Shown here piece after piece: positions 8,599-17,541 of a DNA stretch of 64,000 nucleotides. The notes below the pieces were generated by a model. The model saw nothing but the letters and a program-made list of their open reading frames with translations, did not search any database and was not told the origin of the DNA. The stretch is from Microbulbifer sp. HZ11 (GTDB lineage: Bacteria; Pseudomonadota; Gammaproteobacteria; Pseudomonadales; Cellvibrionaceae): contig NZ_JELR01000002.1 of assembly GCF_000708675.1 (NCBI RefSeq), forward strand, positions 1,318,228 through 1,382,227, written 5' to 3'. The translations under genes were made by a program, and so were the position numbers. The stretch's first letter is position 1. Each line of letters begins with the position of its first letter.

Positions 8599-9054
8599 TC
8601 AGCGTTCCAACAGCGCTTTCAGCCGTGTTCGGATTATTTCTGCCGTTTGTGGCTCCGCGATGCGCGGTTCATCCTGTAACGCAATAAGTAATATTTTTTC
8701 CAGAAATGCCTCTACAGCAGGCAGCGATTTCTGCTCGAGCGCCGGTGCCATCGGCTTCTGGTCGGCGCACACCTGAATCGCAGCGGCGCCTTCGCTCACC
8801 AGCTCCAGCAAGGCTTCCACCAGCAGGCTGCGGGGTTCTTCGTCGGCACAGCGGGCTTTCACCGGCAACATGGTTTCATTCGAGGCGAGATAGGCGCGGG
8901 CAAAACTCTCCACACCCACAGACTCCCTTGCCATGGCGATCAGCTCGCGCACCTTTTCACTCTGAGTGACGGCGCCATTGCGATCGATGGACATCAGGTA
9001 GGCGTAGTCTTCTGCGGAAAGTCGCGCCGATATGGATTGGCTTTTGTTGAGCAT
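8599..9054 (-). CDS. Ribbon-helix-helix-like protein, first gene of the PspA/flotillin operon
   Basis: A 151-residue protein I do not recognise as a named family. Residues 6-45 (SISARLSAEDYAYL... followed by TQSEKVRELIAMARES) follow the strand-helix-helix layout of Arc/MetJ-type DNA-binding proteins. The rest (about 50-151) is predicted helical and may oligomerise. ATG 9054 is chosen because AGGGA precedes it; a longer start at 9090 would lie within an inverted repeat. It leads the PspA/YqiJ/flotillin operon (38 bp to pspA), so an autoregulatory role is plausible but not shown. Confidence 0.7.
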   Translation of the reverse strand: MLNKSQSISARLSAEDYAYLMSIDRNGAVTQSEKVRELIAMARESVGVESFARAYLASNETMLPVKARCADEEPRSLLVEALLELVSEGAAAIQVCADQKPMAPALEQKSLPAVEAFLEKILLIALQDEPRIAEPQTAEIIRTRLKALLER

Positions 9055-9073
9055 GGCATTCCCTGACTTGCGA

Positions 9074-9091
9074 TGTATACAAAAGTACACA
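9074..9091. promoter_or_regulatory. Imperfect inverted repeat upstream of the PspA/flotillin operon
   Basis: TGTATAC (9074-9080) and GTACACA (9085-9091) flank AAAA and pair with one mismatch. The element is 20 bp upstream of the ATG of the RHH-like gene, where a repressor would block transcription start. It may be that protein's own operator. Confidence 0.45.
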
Positions 9092-9212
9092 CTGCGGCGC
9101 GGCGGGTCAATTACATTCCCTTACAACCGGAAACAGGTGAAATTTTGCGCCCAAGATTCATGCAAAGTTCGGCGTGGCACCAAATGTTTGCCGTAGGGAA
9201 TTTCTGAAGACG

Positions 9213-9237
9213 AAAAAAAACCACCCGATGGGTGGTT
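9213..9237 (-). terminator. Rho-independent terminator, probably of fpr
   Basis: On the minus strand AACCACCC, a 3-base loop and GGGTGGTT are followed by eight T. It lies about 165 bp after the fpr stop, with no other minus-strand gene in between. Confidence 0.75.
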
Positions 9238-9400
9238 ATCAATACAGGGGTTAACCCTTTCACTGGCAGGTCCGGCCGAAACATCGGCAGGGCACCGGGG
9301 TCGACACTTGGAAGCACAGAATGCCATTTCTGTCCTTGCGCAATCCTTCACGCAACTACTTCTAAGTACCGACGCCGCTGCCCTGCCCCTCCTGGTTAAC

Positions 9401-10177
9401 TTACTTCTCGACAAACGCGCGCTCGATCACGTATTCGTGAGGAATTCCCGCGCGGGTTTCCTTGAACCCCCAGTCGTCGAGAATATTGGTCAGATCTTTG
9501 AGCATGGCGGGAGAACCACACAGCATAAAGCGGTCTTCTTCCACATTCGGCTGGGGTACGCCCAGGTCGCGGAACATCTTGCCAGACAGCATCAGGTCGG
9601 TGAGACGGCCGTTGTTGCGGTAAGGCTCACGGGTTACCGTGGGGTAGTACAGCAGGCCTTCGCGGACCATCTCGCCAAAATACTCGTGTTCTGGCAACTC
9701 CTTCTCGATATAGTCCTGATAGGCCAGTTCGGACTTGAAGCGCACTCCGTGGGTTAGGATCACCTGGTCAAAGCGCTCGTAGACGTCCGGGTCCTTGATG
9801 ATGCTCATAAACGGCGCCAGACCAGTGCCGGTGGACAGCAGCCACAGGCGCTTGCCCGGCAGCAGGTGATCGGCCACCAGAGTTCCAGTGGGCTTGCGAC
9901 TGACGAAGATCTCGTCGCCGGGTTTGATCTTTTGCAGCTGGGAAGTCAGGGGGCCATCGGGTACCTTGATGCTGAAGAACTCCAGCTCGTCCTCATAATT
10001 GGCGCTGGCAATGGAATAGGCGCGCAGCAGTGGGCGACCATTGGGCTGCTCCAGGCCAATCATGGTGAAGTGGCCATTTTCGAAACGGAAACCGGGGTCG
10101 CGGCTGGTCTTAAAGCTGAACAGGGTGTCGTTCCAATGATGGACTTCGAGCACCGTCTCCTTATTCAAATTTGACAT
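9401..10177 (-). CDS. fpr: Ferredoxin/flavodoxin-NADP(+) reductase
   Basis: A 258-residue FAD enzyme that passes electrons between NADPH and ferredoxin or flavodoxin, used in iron-sulfur and oxidative-stress metabolism. The FAD motif R52-A-Y-S55, the NADP-binding STGTGLAPF (about 115-123) and the C-terminal VIERAFVEK, typical of the bacterial subclass-I enzymes, are visible. A LysR-type regulator gene is divergent with a 113-bp gap. That arrangement is the same as for finR-fpr of pseudomonads, in which the LysR protein induces fpr under oxidative stress. Confidence 0.95.
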   Translation of the reverse strand: MSNLNKETVLEVHHWNDTLFSFKTSRDPGFRFENGHFTMIGLEQPNGRPLLRAYSIASANYEDELEFFSIKVPDGPLTSQLQKIKPGDEIFVSRKPTGTLVADHLLPGKRLWLLSTGTGLAPFMSIIKDPDVYERFDQVILTHGVRFKSELAYQDYIEKELPEHEYFGEMVREGLLYYPTVTREPYRNNGRLTDLMLSGKMFRDLGVPQPNVEEDRFMLCGSPAMLKDLTNILDDWGFKETRAGIPHEYVIERAFVEK

Positions 10178-10290
10178 AACAATAGAACCACTTATTCCTG
10201 ACCTTTTTGCTGGGTGAATTCTAGCGCTGGCACATCTATTGGCAAAATGGGATATTTCGATATTCGTTATCTATTTTGTGGATTAATGCC

Positions 10291-11172
10291 ATGCGCTACT
10301 CCCTACGCCAACTGGAAGTCTTTCTGGCCTGCGCCCATTACCAGAACGTGAGCCGTGCCGCCGAGAGCCTGAACATGTCACAATCCGCGGCATCCACCGC
10401 ACTCAAAGAGTTTGAACAACAGTTCGACCTGCGCCTGTTTGAGCGCACCGGCAAGCGCTTACGCCTGAACGAACTGGGGCGTCAGCTGTGGCCGCGGGCG
10501 GAAGAGCTCCTGGAACGGGCGCGGGAGCTGGAGGCCACCTTATTGGTACACAGCGACCTGGGCCGCCTGAAGATCGGCGCTACCCTCACCATTGGCAATT
10601 ACCTCGCGGCAGGGATTATGGCCCGCTATATGGAAGAGCAACCGGGGGCACGGGTGGAGCTGGAAGTGGCAAATACAGCGGCCATTGCACAGGGCGTGCT
10701 CAATTTTGAACTGGACCTGGGCCTGATCGAAGGTGAACTCAACCACCCGGATCTGGAAATGATCCCCTGGCGGGACGACGAGCAGGTGGTGTTCTGCGCA
10801 CCGGACCACCCCCTGGCAAAGCGCGCGCAGCTAAGTGATGAAGACCTGCGCGAGGCCACGTGGATTCTGCGGGAAACCGGTTCAGGCACCCGCCAGACTT
10901 TCGAACGGGCACTGGCAGGACTTCTACCTGAGCTGAATATAAGACTGGAGCTGCAGCACACCGAGGCAATCAAGCGCGCGGTGGAAGCGGGACTGGGCAT
11001 CAGCTGCCTGTCCCGGGTGTCCCTGACCGATGCCTTCCGTCGCGGCGCCCTGGTGGAACTACCAGTGCCGCAGCGGGATTTCAGCCGCGAGTTTTACTTC
11101 GCCCTGCACCGACAGAAATACCGCAGCGCGGGTATCGAGCGCTGGCTGGAACTTTGCCGGCAAGCGCCCTAG
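10291..11172 (+). CDS. LysR-family regulator, FinR-like
   Basis: A 293-residue LysR-type regulator: winged helix-turn-helix in residues 1-60 (LRQLEVFLACAHYQNVSRAAESLNMSQSAASTAL), linker helix, then a two-lobed effector domain to about 290. ATG 10291 is preferred to TTG 10276, since MRYSLRQLEVF aligns with family starts. Its divergent position next to fpr suggests control of that gene. The shared intergenic region holds an AT-rich GATATTTCGATATTCG stretch that could be the LysR site. The effector is unknown. Confidence 0.88.
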   Translation: MRYSLRQLEVFLACAHYQNVSRAAESLNMSQSAASTALKEFEQQFDLRLFERTGKRLRLNELGRQLWPRAEELLERARELEATLLVHSDLGRLKIGATLTIGNYLAAGIMARYMEEQPGARVELEVANTAAIAQGVLNFELDLGLIEGELNHPDLEMIPWRDDEQVVFCAPDHPLAKRAQLSDEDLREATWILRETGSGTRQTFERALAGLLPELNIRLELQHTEAIKRAVEAGLGISCLSRVSLTDAFRRGALVELPVPQRDFSREFYFALHRQKYRSAGIERWLELCRQAP

Positions 11173-11195
11173 CGAACGACCACAAAAATGATGGG

Positions 11196-12662
11196 TTATT
11201 CCTGACCCGCCTTGCGCGCGTCCAGGCGGCGGATAAATTCCTGCAGGATCAAACGGTACAGCTCCTTGCCCAGGTATTTATCTTCCACACCACTGTCGAT
11301 GGACGGGTTGTCATTCACTTCGATTACAAAACCCTTGCCCGCTGACTCCTTTACATCCACACCGTAGAAACCGCGGCCGATGGGTTTTGTGGCTTTCAGT
11401 GCGGCCTGCAGCACCGGCTTTGGCACTTCAAAGGTCGGCAGTGTGGTAAAGCCACCGCTGACGGTTTTCTTGTTACCGTGGTTGTAGATCTGCCAGTGAT
11501 TCTTCGCCATATAGTAGCGGCAGGCATACAGGGGTTTGTTATCCAGCACACCGATGCGCCAGTCGAATTCCGTATACAGGAATTCCTGAGCCAGCAGCAG
11601 GCTGGATTCCGCAAATAGCTCTTCCAGTTTGCCGTGCAACTCGTCTTCCGAATTGACCTTCACCACACCGCGGGAGAAGGAACCGTCGGGGATTTTGACC
11701 ACCATTGGCAGCCCCAACTCTTCCATCGCCAGCTTCAGGCTCTCCTCGTCACCGCGGCGCAGGATGCGCGTGCGCGGTGCCGGCACCTTGTGGGTGTTGA
11801 ACAGGTCCGCCAGATAAATCTTGTTGGTACAGCGCAGGATGCTGGTCGGATCGTCCAGCACTACCAGGCCTTCCGCTTCGGCTTTTTTGGCAAAGCGGTA
11901 GGTGTGGTGATCGATCGCCGTGGTCTCGCGGATAAACAGGCCGTCGAATTCCGACAGGCGCATGTAGTCCCCGGGGCCGATCAACTCCACCGACAGGCCC
12001 AGCTCGCGCCCGGCGCTGACAAATTTTTTGATCGCGGCACCATCGGACGGCGGTAGTTTTTCTTCCGGGTTCACCAGAATCGCCAGGTCGTAGCGGCTAT
12101 TGCTCGGCTTCTTGTGCTGGCGCCATACCTTGTTGCTGAAATTGTCCAGCGCCTCGGCAAATTCGGTTTCCTCCGCCTCACTGAGATCCCGGTGCGAACA
12201 CACCTTCAACTCGACGATTTCCCACTGGGGGTTCGCCTGCAAATGGATTTCCAGTACCGGGCAGGCGAAGCGATCAAACAGCGCACGCGCCAGCGGCTGT
12301 AGGGCGGGATCCGCGCAACGGCCGAAATAGGATTTCACTACCCGCAGGGTACCGGCTTCCGGCAGCGGTAGTTTTGCCAGCGCCGGGATCGCCTGGGACA
12401 GTTGCAGCTTATATAGCTGTGGCAGCGCCAGATCGTTCAGAGTGCGCACACTGGGCAGCACATTGTGGTTGCGCGCCTCCGCCAGCAGAGAACAGTAATA
12501 GCCCTCGCTGCGGTAGTCGTAATCCGCGCACAGGTTAATCACCCGCACCCGCTGGGAACGGGGCGGTAGCGCCAGGTAGTCGGCAAAGGTGATTACCCGC
12601 TCGCTGGGGTAATAGGGTGCCCAGTCGTCGGGCTCATCGATCACGATCAGGATCTGTGACAT
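11196..12662 (-). CDS. RimK-family ATP-grasp ligase with N-terminal RLAN domain
   Basis: A 488-residue protein. The first 150 residues form the RLAN (RimK-like ATP-grasp N-terminal) region; from about 270 a RimK-type ATP-grasp domain follows, with LGLPMVVKIPDGSFSRGV (nucleotide lysine and glycine-rich loop), EFDWRIGVLDNKPLYACRY and the Mg-binding FVIEVNDNPSIDSG end. Relatives ligate amino acids, often glutamate, to peptides or proteins; the substrate of RLAN forms is not settled. Comparative work on amidoligases has linked this type to a GNAT plus C39-peptidase fusion. Such a fusion is encoded at 36105-37220, divergent and 23 kb away across the alginate locus. Confidence 0.9.
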   Translation of the reverse strand: MSQILIVIDEPDDWAPYYPSERVITFADYLALPPRSQRVRVINLCADYDYRSEGYYCSLLAEARNHNVLPSVRTLNDLALPQLYKLQLSQAIPALAKLPLPEAGTLRVVKSYFGRCADPALQPLARALFDRFACPVLEIHLQANPQWEIVELKVCSHRDLSEAEETEFAEALDNFSNKVWRQHKKPSNSRYDLAILVNPEEKLPPSDGAAIKKFVSAGRELGLSVELIGPGDYMRLSEFDGLFIRETTAIDHHTYRFAKKAEAEGLVVLDDPTSILRCTNKIYLADLFNTHKVPAPRTRILRRGDEESLKLAMEELGLPMVVKIPDGSFSRGVVKVNSEDELHGKLEELFAESSLLLAQEFLYTEFDWRIGVLDNKPLYACRYYMAKNHWQIYNHGNKKTVSGGFTTLPTFEVPKPVLQAALKATKPIGRGFYGVDVKESAGKGFVIEVNDNPSIDSGVEDKYLGKELYRLILQEFIRRLDARKAGQE

Positions 12663-13015
12663 CGGTTGGGGGTCTGCCTCAATAAAAGGTGGGCGGCGTC
12701 GGGAGACGAAAATGCACTATCTCGGGAGGGCCTGGATAGCGGGTCAGAATTGGCCCGCTGGATGTGCGAAAGATAGAAGAAAAGCGGGGTTCTGCCTAAT
12801 ACTTTTTATGCTGTTTTTTAGCGCGATTCTGACTACCTTGCGGAGCCATAACCGACCGCTGACGCCACCGGAAGGCGAAGCTGTCACGATCAGCCATCAT
12901 ACCAATAAACATTGCCTGTAAGACCAATTGTGGTAGACTCAAGTGTGACTTTCAGCCTGTGGCTCTACGTCGCCACATCAGCAAGGCTTATATAACAACG
13001 ATAGAATCTAGTGCT
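12663..13015. promoter_or_regulatory. Divergent regulatory region of the RLAN ligase and FadR-type regulator genes
   Basis: No gene is supported here. An AGCGGG...CCCGCT hairpin lies at about 12737-12762. On the minus strand, 12915-12929 reads AATTGGTCTTACAGG, one of the best copies of a motif that recurs in the alginate locus; it lies about 90 bp before the regulator start and fits autoregulation. A weaker ATTGGT half-site is at about 12901-12906. Confidence 0.5.
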
Positions 13016-13792
13016 ATGAAAAGCGATTATGTAGGAAATGGCCGCCGCATTTATCAGCAGGTGGTAGAAAAAATGTTGACCCTCCTCGACAGTGGCGAAT
13101 ATCCCCCCGGGGTGCGCCTGCCATCCGAGCGGGAGCTGTCGGAAATGTTCGACGTCAGCCGCCCCAGTATCCGAGAGGCAATCATCGCCCTGGAAGTGAT
13201 GGGCCGGGTTGCCGTGCGCACCGGCTCCGGGGTTTATGTCATTGAGCCGGTAAATTCCTTTACCGACACCAAGGATTTCAGCCCGTTTGAACTGACCGAG
13301 GCGCGAGTGCTGATCGAAGGTGAACTGGCTGCCCTGGCGGCTACCATGATTACCGAAGAGCAGCTCGAAGACCTGCGCCTCGCTTACCGGGATATGGTGC
13401 GTGAAAACGAGGAAGGTAATCTGACCTCCGAACGCGCCGACCGCAAATTTCACGAAGTCATTTCCCGCGCGACCAACAACCGCGTGTTAATGAGCACCAT
13501 CGACAAGCTGTGGGATATTCAGGAGCACTCCCCGGATATCCAGACGGTGCACAAAAACGTGTGCAAAAAAGACGGGCAAAAACGCCTGGCCGAACACAAA
13601 GCCATTCTGCAGGCCCTGGAAAATCACGACCCCTGCGCGGCGCGCAAGGCCATGCGCCTGCACTTCAACCGTTCGCTGAATGCACTGCATGATGCTTCGG
13701 AGGCCAGGGCAGTGGAAGTGGTACGCCGGGAAGTCTCCGAACGCCGCAAGCGCTTCTCCATTGACCGCCTGGGAGAAACCGCCGGTTTCTGA
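13016..13792 (+). CDS. GntR-family regulator, FadR subfamily; likely alginate regulon regulator
   Basis: A 258-residue protein: winged helix N-terminus (about 8-75, RIYQQVVEKMLTLL...LPSERELSEMFDVSRPSIREAI) and an all-helical FCD effector domain (about 90-245) with the metal-site pattern of the subfamily (DRKFHEVISRATNN, EHKAIL, RLHFNRSL). FadR-subfamily members often sense hexuronates or aldonates and repress uronate genes. ATG 13016 is chosen because upstream in-frame codons overlap the promoter. It begins the alginate locus, and candidate operators stand upstream of it and of other genes in the locus. A sugar acid such as KDG or DEH as inducer is an inference. Confidence 0.85.
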   Translation: MKSDYVGNGRRIYQQVVEKMLTLLDSGEYPPGVRLPSERELSEMFDVSRPSIREAIIALEVMGRVAVRTGSGVYVIEPVNSFTDTKDFSPFELTEARVLIEGELAALAATMITEEQLEDLRLAYRDMVRENEEGNLTSERADRKFHEVISRATNNRVLMSTIDKLWDIQEHSPDIQTVHKNVCKKDGQKRLAEHKAILQALENHDPCAARKAMRLHFNRSLNALHDASEARAVEVVRREVSERRKRFSIDRLGETAGF

Positions 13793-13819
13793 TCCCTCCA
13801 AAACTAGCGCTAAATTTAC

Positions 13820-13852
13820 AGGCCATATCGCCACCCGCGGTATGGCCTTTTT
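13820..13852 (+). terminator. Rho-independent terminator of the FadR-type regulator
   Basis: AGGCCATA (13820-13827) pairs with TATGGCCT (13841-13848), followed by a run of T, about 30 bp after the stop. Confidence 0.75.
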
Positions 13853-13888
13853 AGTGCACGGGAAAATATCTCACCAAAACACAGGCAT

Positions 13889-13911
13889 AAAAAAGCCCGC
13901 ACAAGGCGGGC
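13889..13911 (-). terminator. Rho-independent terminator of the first TonB-dependent receptor
   Basis: On the minus strand GCCCGC, a 5-base loop and GCGGGC are followed by six T. It lies about 140 bp beyond the receptor stop. A second hairpin (CCGACA/TGTCGG) is at about 13921-13942. Confidence 0.75.
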
Positions 13912-14049
13912 GAATCATTTCCGACAGGCGGCACCTTGTCGGATGGAGAAGAGACAACCAATCAAACAAAACCGAAAACCTGCAGCCCTCACCGAGGGTA
14001 TTGGACCGCAGATCTCCTATGCCCAGTACATAGGGCCTAAGGATAGCGC

Positions 14050-17000
14050 TTAGAACTTGGCTTTCAGGCCAAGGAATACACGCGGTCCATAGCTATTTAC
14101 TTCACCCAGGTTATCCGTGGTGAAGAAGTACTGTTTCTTCGGCTCATCAAACAGGTTGATGGCTTCAAGGCTCAGCTTCACAGCCTCGGTCAGCTGGTAC
14201 GAAGCTTTCATTTCCCACACACCAGTGTCACCAACGTAACGCAGGCGGGTACCGTTAGTGGTGTAGGGCTGGAAGTACTCACTGCGGTACTTGTAGATCA
14301 GGCTCGTATCTAGATCCCCGATCTGGTAGTACAGCTGGCCGGAGAATACGTTCTCAGAGAAACCGGGCAGGTTACCCGGGGCAATGATGCCCTGCTTCTC
14401 TGAAGTCACGTTGCCACTTTCATCAAGCACAACAGAGTCACCGTAGAGGCTGTCTTCGAACTCGAAGTCAGAGTCCGCGTAGTTGTAGCTCGCTTTCACA
14501 CCCAGACCGCTCAGATAGCCCGGCAGGTAAGAGAAACGGTGAGTACCGGTAATCTCAATACCGCTCAAGGCACTGGTGTCTTCAGTAGTGCGAGTAATAT
14601 CAAAAGATGCAGGGATTTGCTGACCATCAACACTCAGCATTTCGGTAACGTGCGCAGTTTCAAAACCACCCTGGAAACGCTTGTGGTAAATACCAAACGT
14701 CAGCATGGAGTCGTCATTCGGATACCATTCCAGCGCGGTATCGAAACTCCAGGACATCAACGGCTGCATATTCGGGTTGCCGTCGCCGTTCACGTCTTCC
14801 AGCAAATCCGCGATATCGGTGATTTCTTCGGAGCCGTTGGTTTCAAAAGTACGTGAATAACCGAGGTTGGACGGATCCGGACGGGACATGCCGCGATAAA
14901 TCGCACCACGCCACATCAGATCGTCACGAATGTCTGCAATCACATTCAGACTTGGCAGCACCTCGGTATAGTCGCCACCGGCGGATACGCGCTCAAGCTC
15001 CGCACCCTCCACTTCGTCGATTGACAGAGTGCCGTCTTCGTTAGTGGTGATGGCATAGGGAGTGCGATAAGCCACAGACTCTACCTCAGTCTGCACAACA
15101 CGAACACCGAAGTTACCACGTACCGGCAGGCTGGAAATGGAGGCATCAAAGTCCGCCATTACGTAGGCAGCAGTCGTAGTTTCGGTTACGTCAGTGGTAC
15201 CACCACTTTTCTGCTCAAGCTCCGGGTAAGCAAAATCTTCGCCCAGATGCGCCAGCAGCATATCCGCCACACAATTGGTATCGAAGGTCGCCCAGGAGTT
15301 AGAACCGCCGATTACGTTGCCATTTTCATCAACATTGGTAATCAGGTTGCCGCTACCTTCCTTGGCCAGAAAATCGCTTTCCGCGAACTCCAGCGCACAG
15401 GCCTGGTTGATCTCGGCAATTTTTTCCTGATCGCTGCCCAGACTGATGCTGAATTCATCGCGCGCCGAGCCCAGATCCACATACTCCAGTTCGGAGAAGC
15501 GCAGGCCACCCTTAACGCCGGTGATAAATCCGTGATCCAGCGCCAGATCGAAGTCGGTGCGGAAAGCTTCAGTGGAGTTACGACGGTCTACATCGTTGTC
15601 GACACGGATGCGGTATGCATCGGAGAACAGAGTGTGATCGGTCACATCAAAATCAGTCACAGTGTACTGACGAATACCGGAGTCGAAGTCCCAGGCAACC
15701 AGCGGGCGATAGTTGGAACTTTCGCCATAGATATCTTTACTGTCTGACTGGGTGCGCAGCAGAATCTGGTTTTCAGTACGGGTCGTTTCCGAGAACGAAT
15801 AGTCTGCGGAAACGGTAAGCTTGTCGGTAAACGCGTAGGCAACGTTCAAGCCGTAACCGAGGTAGTCTTCGGCACGCTCATAGGTTTCGCTGTTGGACTC
15901 GATAGCAGTCTCACCCATCCACTCCAGAACGGTGCCGGTGTCAGATACCACCAGATTCTCACCGGTCACACCGGGAGTAGCGCGCTTCATATTGGCAAAG
16001 TTCAGGTCGTGTCGCTGCTCGGCCTGAATGCGCTCGGACTGCTGCAGATCGAAGTTAATGTCGGTCTTATCATTCGGTTGGAACTGCAGCGCTACAAATA
16101 CCGCGTCGCGCTCGTCAGAAGTATCGTTCTGGCGGTAGCCGTTAGAGCTGCCCACAAATGCAAACGGCGTGCCGTCGCTGATGGCTTTACCGGTTTCCGG
16201 GTCCACCGCAGTCTGGTAACCCTGGTTACTGGAACCATCAATCTGGTCTTCACAGTCACCGGCGGAGCCGCGGTAGAAACCCTCATTGGTATTGCTGGGG
16301 TCATTCAGACACGCCCACAGGGAGGTACCACTCGGGCTGGAAGAGCGCATCTCGGATTCCGGCTGGGAAATATCACTTCTTTCCACACCCAAAGACACAC
16401 CGAACGCCATGCCGTTATCAAATTCAAACTGGTCGACATAGCTGGCACTGCCACGGAAGCCCATATCACCCGCCATGGAATCTTCCACGTTAAACTGGTT
16501 CGGGTTGATATTCGCTTTAGCGTCAATCTGGATACGCTGCTCGCCATATTCCAGCGGCTTCAGGGTTTCCAGAGCGATCAGACCGGCCACGCCACCTTCA
16601 ATCAGGCTGGCGTCCTGGGTTTTGTAGATCGCAATTTTGTTCATCAGTTCGGACGGGAACTGGGAGAAGTTTACCGAGCGGTCACCACTACCGTTGGACG
16701 CAGCGCGTCCATTAATGGTGGTCGCGCTCAGGTATGGGCCCATACCACGGATGGAAATCTCGGTGGCACCACCGTTCTCGCGGTGGGAAGACGCACCGGT
16801 TACAGATTCGAGGGCTTCACCAATGGACAGCGCGGGCAGGTCACCAATTTCGTTCGCAGACATACCGTCTACGATGGTGGTGGAGTTGCGCTTGATATCG
16901 ATTGTGGTCTGGATGGTGGCGCGGGTGCCGGTTACGACAACCTCTTCCAGCGCCTGGTCGGATTCTGCGATTGCAGTGTCCTGGGCCTGGGCTGCACCAA

Positions 17001-17097
17001 CATAGGTCACTGCAGCAATTGCACTTACAAGAAGCGACTTCTTAAACGTTTTCTCGTTAGCCATTACATCTCTCGCGTCTTTATTATTATCACGCAT
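14050..17097 (-). CDS. TonB-dependent receptor, alginate locus (receptor 1)
   Basis: A 1015-residue outer-membrane receptor that would import oligosaccharides with TonB energy. A signal peptide ends near AQAQD (about 40). The plug domain follows (about 55-180: EEVVVTGTRATIQTTIDIKR, IGEALESVTGASSHRE, ISIRGMGPYLSATTINGR), then a 22-stranded barrel ending in the aromatic GPRVFLGLKAKF. ATG 17097 has GGGGG upstream; ATG 17064 is an alternative that still leaves the signal peptide. It is divergent from PL6 and shares a 444-bp control region with three ATTGGT motifs. Receptors of this plug type in Cellvibrionales and alteromonads commonly serve polysaccharide loci; specificity for alginate products is inferred from neighbours. 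Confidence 0.93.
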   Translation of the reverse strand: MRDNNKDARDVMANEKTFKKSLLVSAIAAVTYVGAAQAQDTAIAESDQALEEVVVTGTRATIQTTIDIKRNSTTIVDGMSANEIGDLPALSIGEALESVTGASSHRENGGATEISIRGMGPYLSATTINGRAASNGSGDRSVNFSQFPSELMNKIAIYKTQDASLIEGGVAGLIALETLKPLEYGEQRIQIDAKANINPNQFNVEDSMAGDMGFRGSASYVDQFEFDNGMAFGVSLGVERSDISQPESEMRSSSPSGTSLWACLNDPSNTNEGFYRGSAGDCEDQIDGSSNQGYQTAVDPETGKAISDGTPFAFVGSSNGYRQNDTSDERDAVFVALQFQPNDKTDINFDLQQSERIQAEQRHDLNFANMKRATPGVTGENLVVSDTGTVLEWMGETAIESNSETYERAEDYLGYGLNVAYAFTDKLTVSADYSFSETTRTENQILLRTQSDSKDIYGESSNYRPLVAWDFDSGIRQYTVTDFDVTDHTLFSDAYRIRVDNDVDRRNSTEAFRTDFDLALDHGFITGVKGGLRFSELEYVDLGSARDEFSISLGSDQEKIAEINQACALEFAESDFLAKEGSGNLITNVDENGNVIGGSNSWATFDTNCVADMLLAHLGEDFAYPELEQKSGGTTDVTETTTAAYVMADFDASISSLPVRGNFGVRVVQTEVESVAYRTPYAITTNEDGTLSIDEVEGAELERVSAGGDYTEVLPSLNVIADIRDDLMWRGAIYRGMSRPDPSNLGYSRTFETNGSEEITDIADLLEDVNGDGNPNMQPLMSWSFDTALEWYPNDDSMLTFGIYHKRFQGGFETAHVTEMLSVDGQQIPASFDITRTTEDTSALSGIEITGTHRFSYLPGYLSGLGVKASYNYADSDFEFEDSLYGDSVVLDESGNVTSEKQGIIAPGNLPGFSENVFSGQLYYQIGDLDTSLIYKYRSEYFQPYTTNGTRLRYVGDTGVWEMKASYQLTEAVKLSLEAINLFDEPKKQYFFTTDNLGEVNSYGPRVFLGLKAKF

Positions 17098-17541
17098 GAT
17101 TACCCCCAAGGAAGTCTGCGCTAGTTGATAGTAACAAGGGCGCCGTGCTCTGGCGCCTTATTCATCGCTCATATCGCGGTTTTTATTATCAGCCTCTTGA
17201 CCAGTGACAACCGTTTTTACCGTTATTTGATCGGCTGTCCGCGATCTGGCTTGCACAAATTCTCACCTGCCCACAAGCCAGTCAACCAATTTTCAGAAAA
17301 ACTTCACATTTTGGACTGACCCCTGCGTGTTTTTTGTGCATTTTATCGGAAAATTCTGCGCGGCGCACCAAAACCGGTCAAAAATCTGGAGAAAACTGGT
17401 TAACCCGATTGGTTGACAATTATTTTTGACCAATTTAGTCTGGCCCCATAATAACTCCGCGATGCCATATAACGCCCCGAGATGGTGCAACCGGGCAGGC
17501 CTTTCGCGAAAACAAAAATCTAATAAAACATTCAGGTGATC
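17098..17541. promoter_or_regulatory. Divergent control region of receptor 1 and PL6 with three ATTGGT motifs
   Basis: No gene is seen. Motif copies lie at 17277-17291 (minus, AATTGGTTGACTGGC), 17407-17421 (plus, GATTGGTTGACAATT) and 17421-17435 (minus, AATTGGTCAAAAATA). The last two face each other. A related CCGGTCAAAAAT is at 17374-17385. The right-hand pair is about 110-135 bp before the PL6 start and the left copy about 180 bp before the receptor start, suitable for joint control of both genes. Confidence 0.6.

Larger units (their letters stand above)
9055..9400. other. Gene-free stretch between the RHH-like operon and fpr
   Basis: It holds the inverted repeat at 9074-9091 (presumed operon promoter) and the minus-strand terminator at 9213-9237. 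No convincing gene is seen in the remaining sequence; small reading frames here have no ribosome site or domain. Confidence 0.6.

Noticed and set aside
12712..12921. 69-codon frame before the FadR-type regulator gene
   Set aside because: No ribosome site and no recognisable product; it overlaps the ATTGGT operator candidate.
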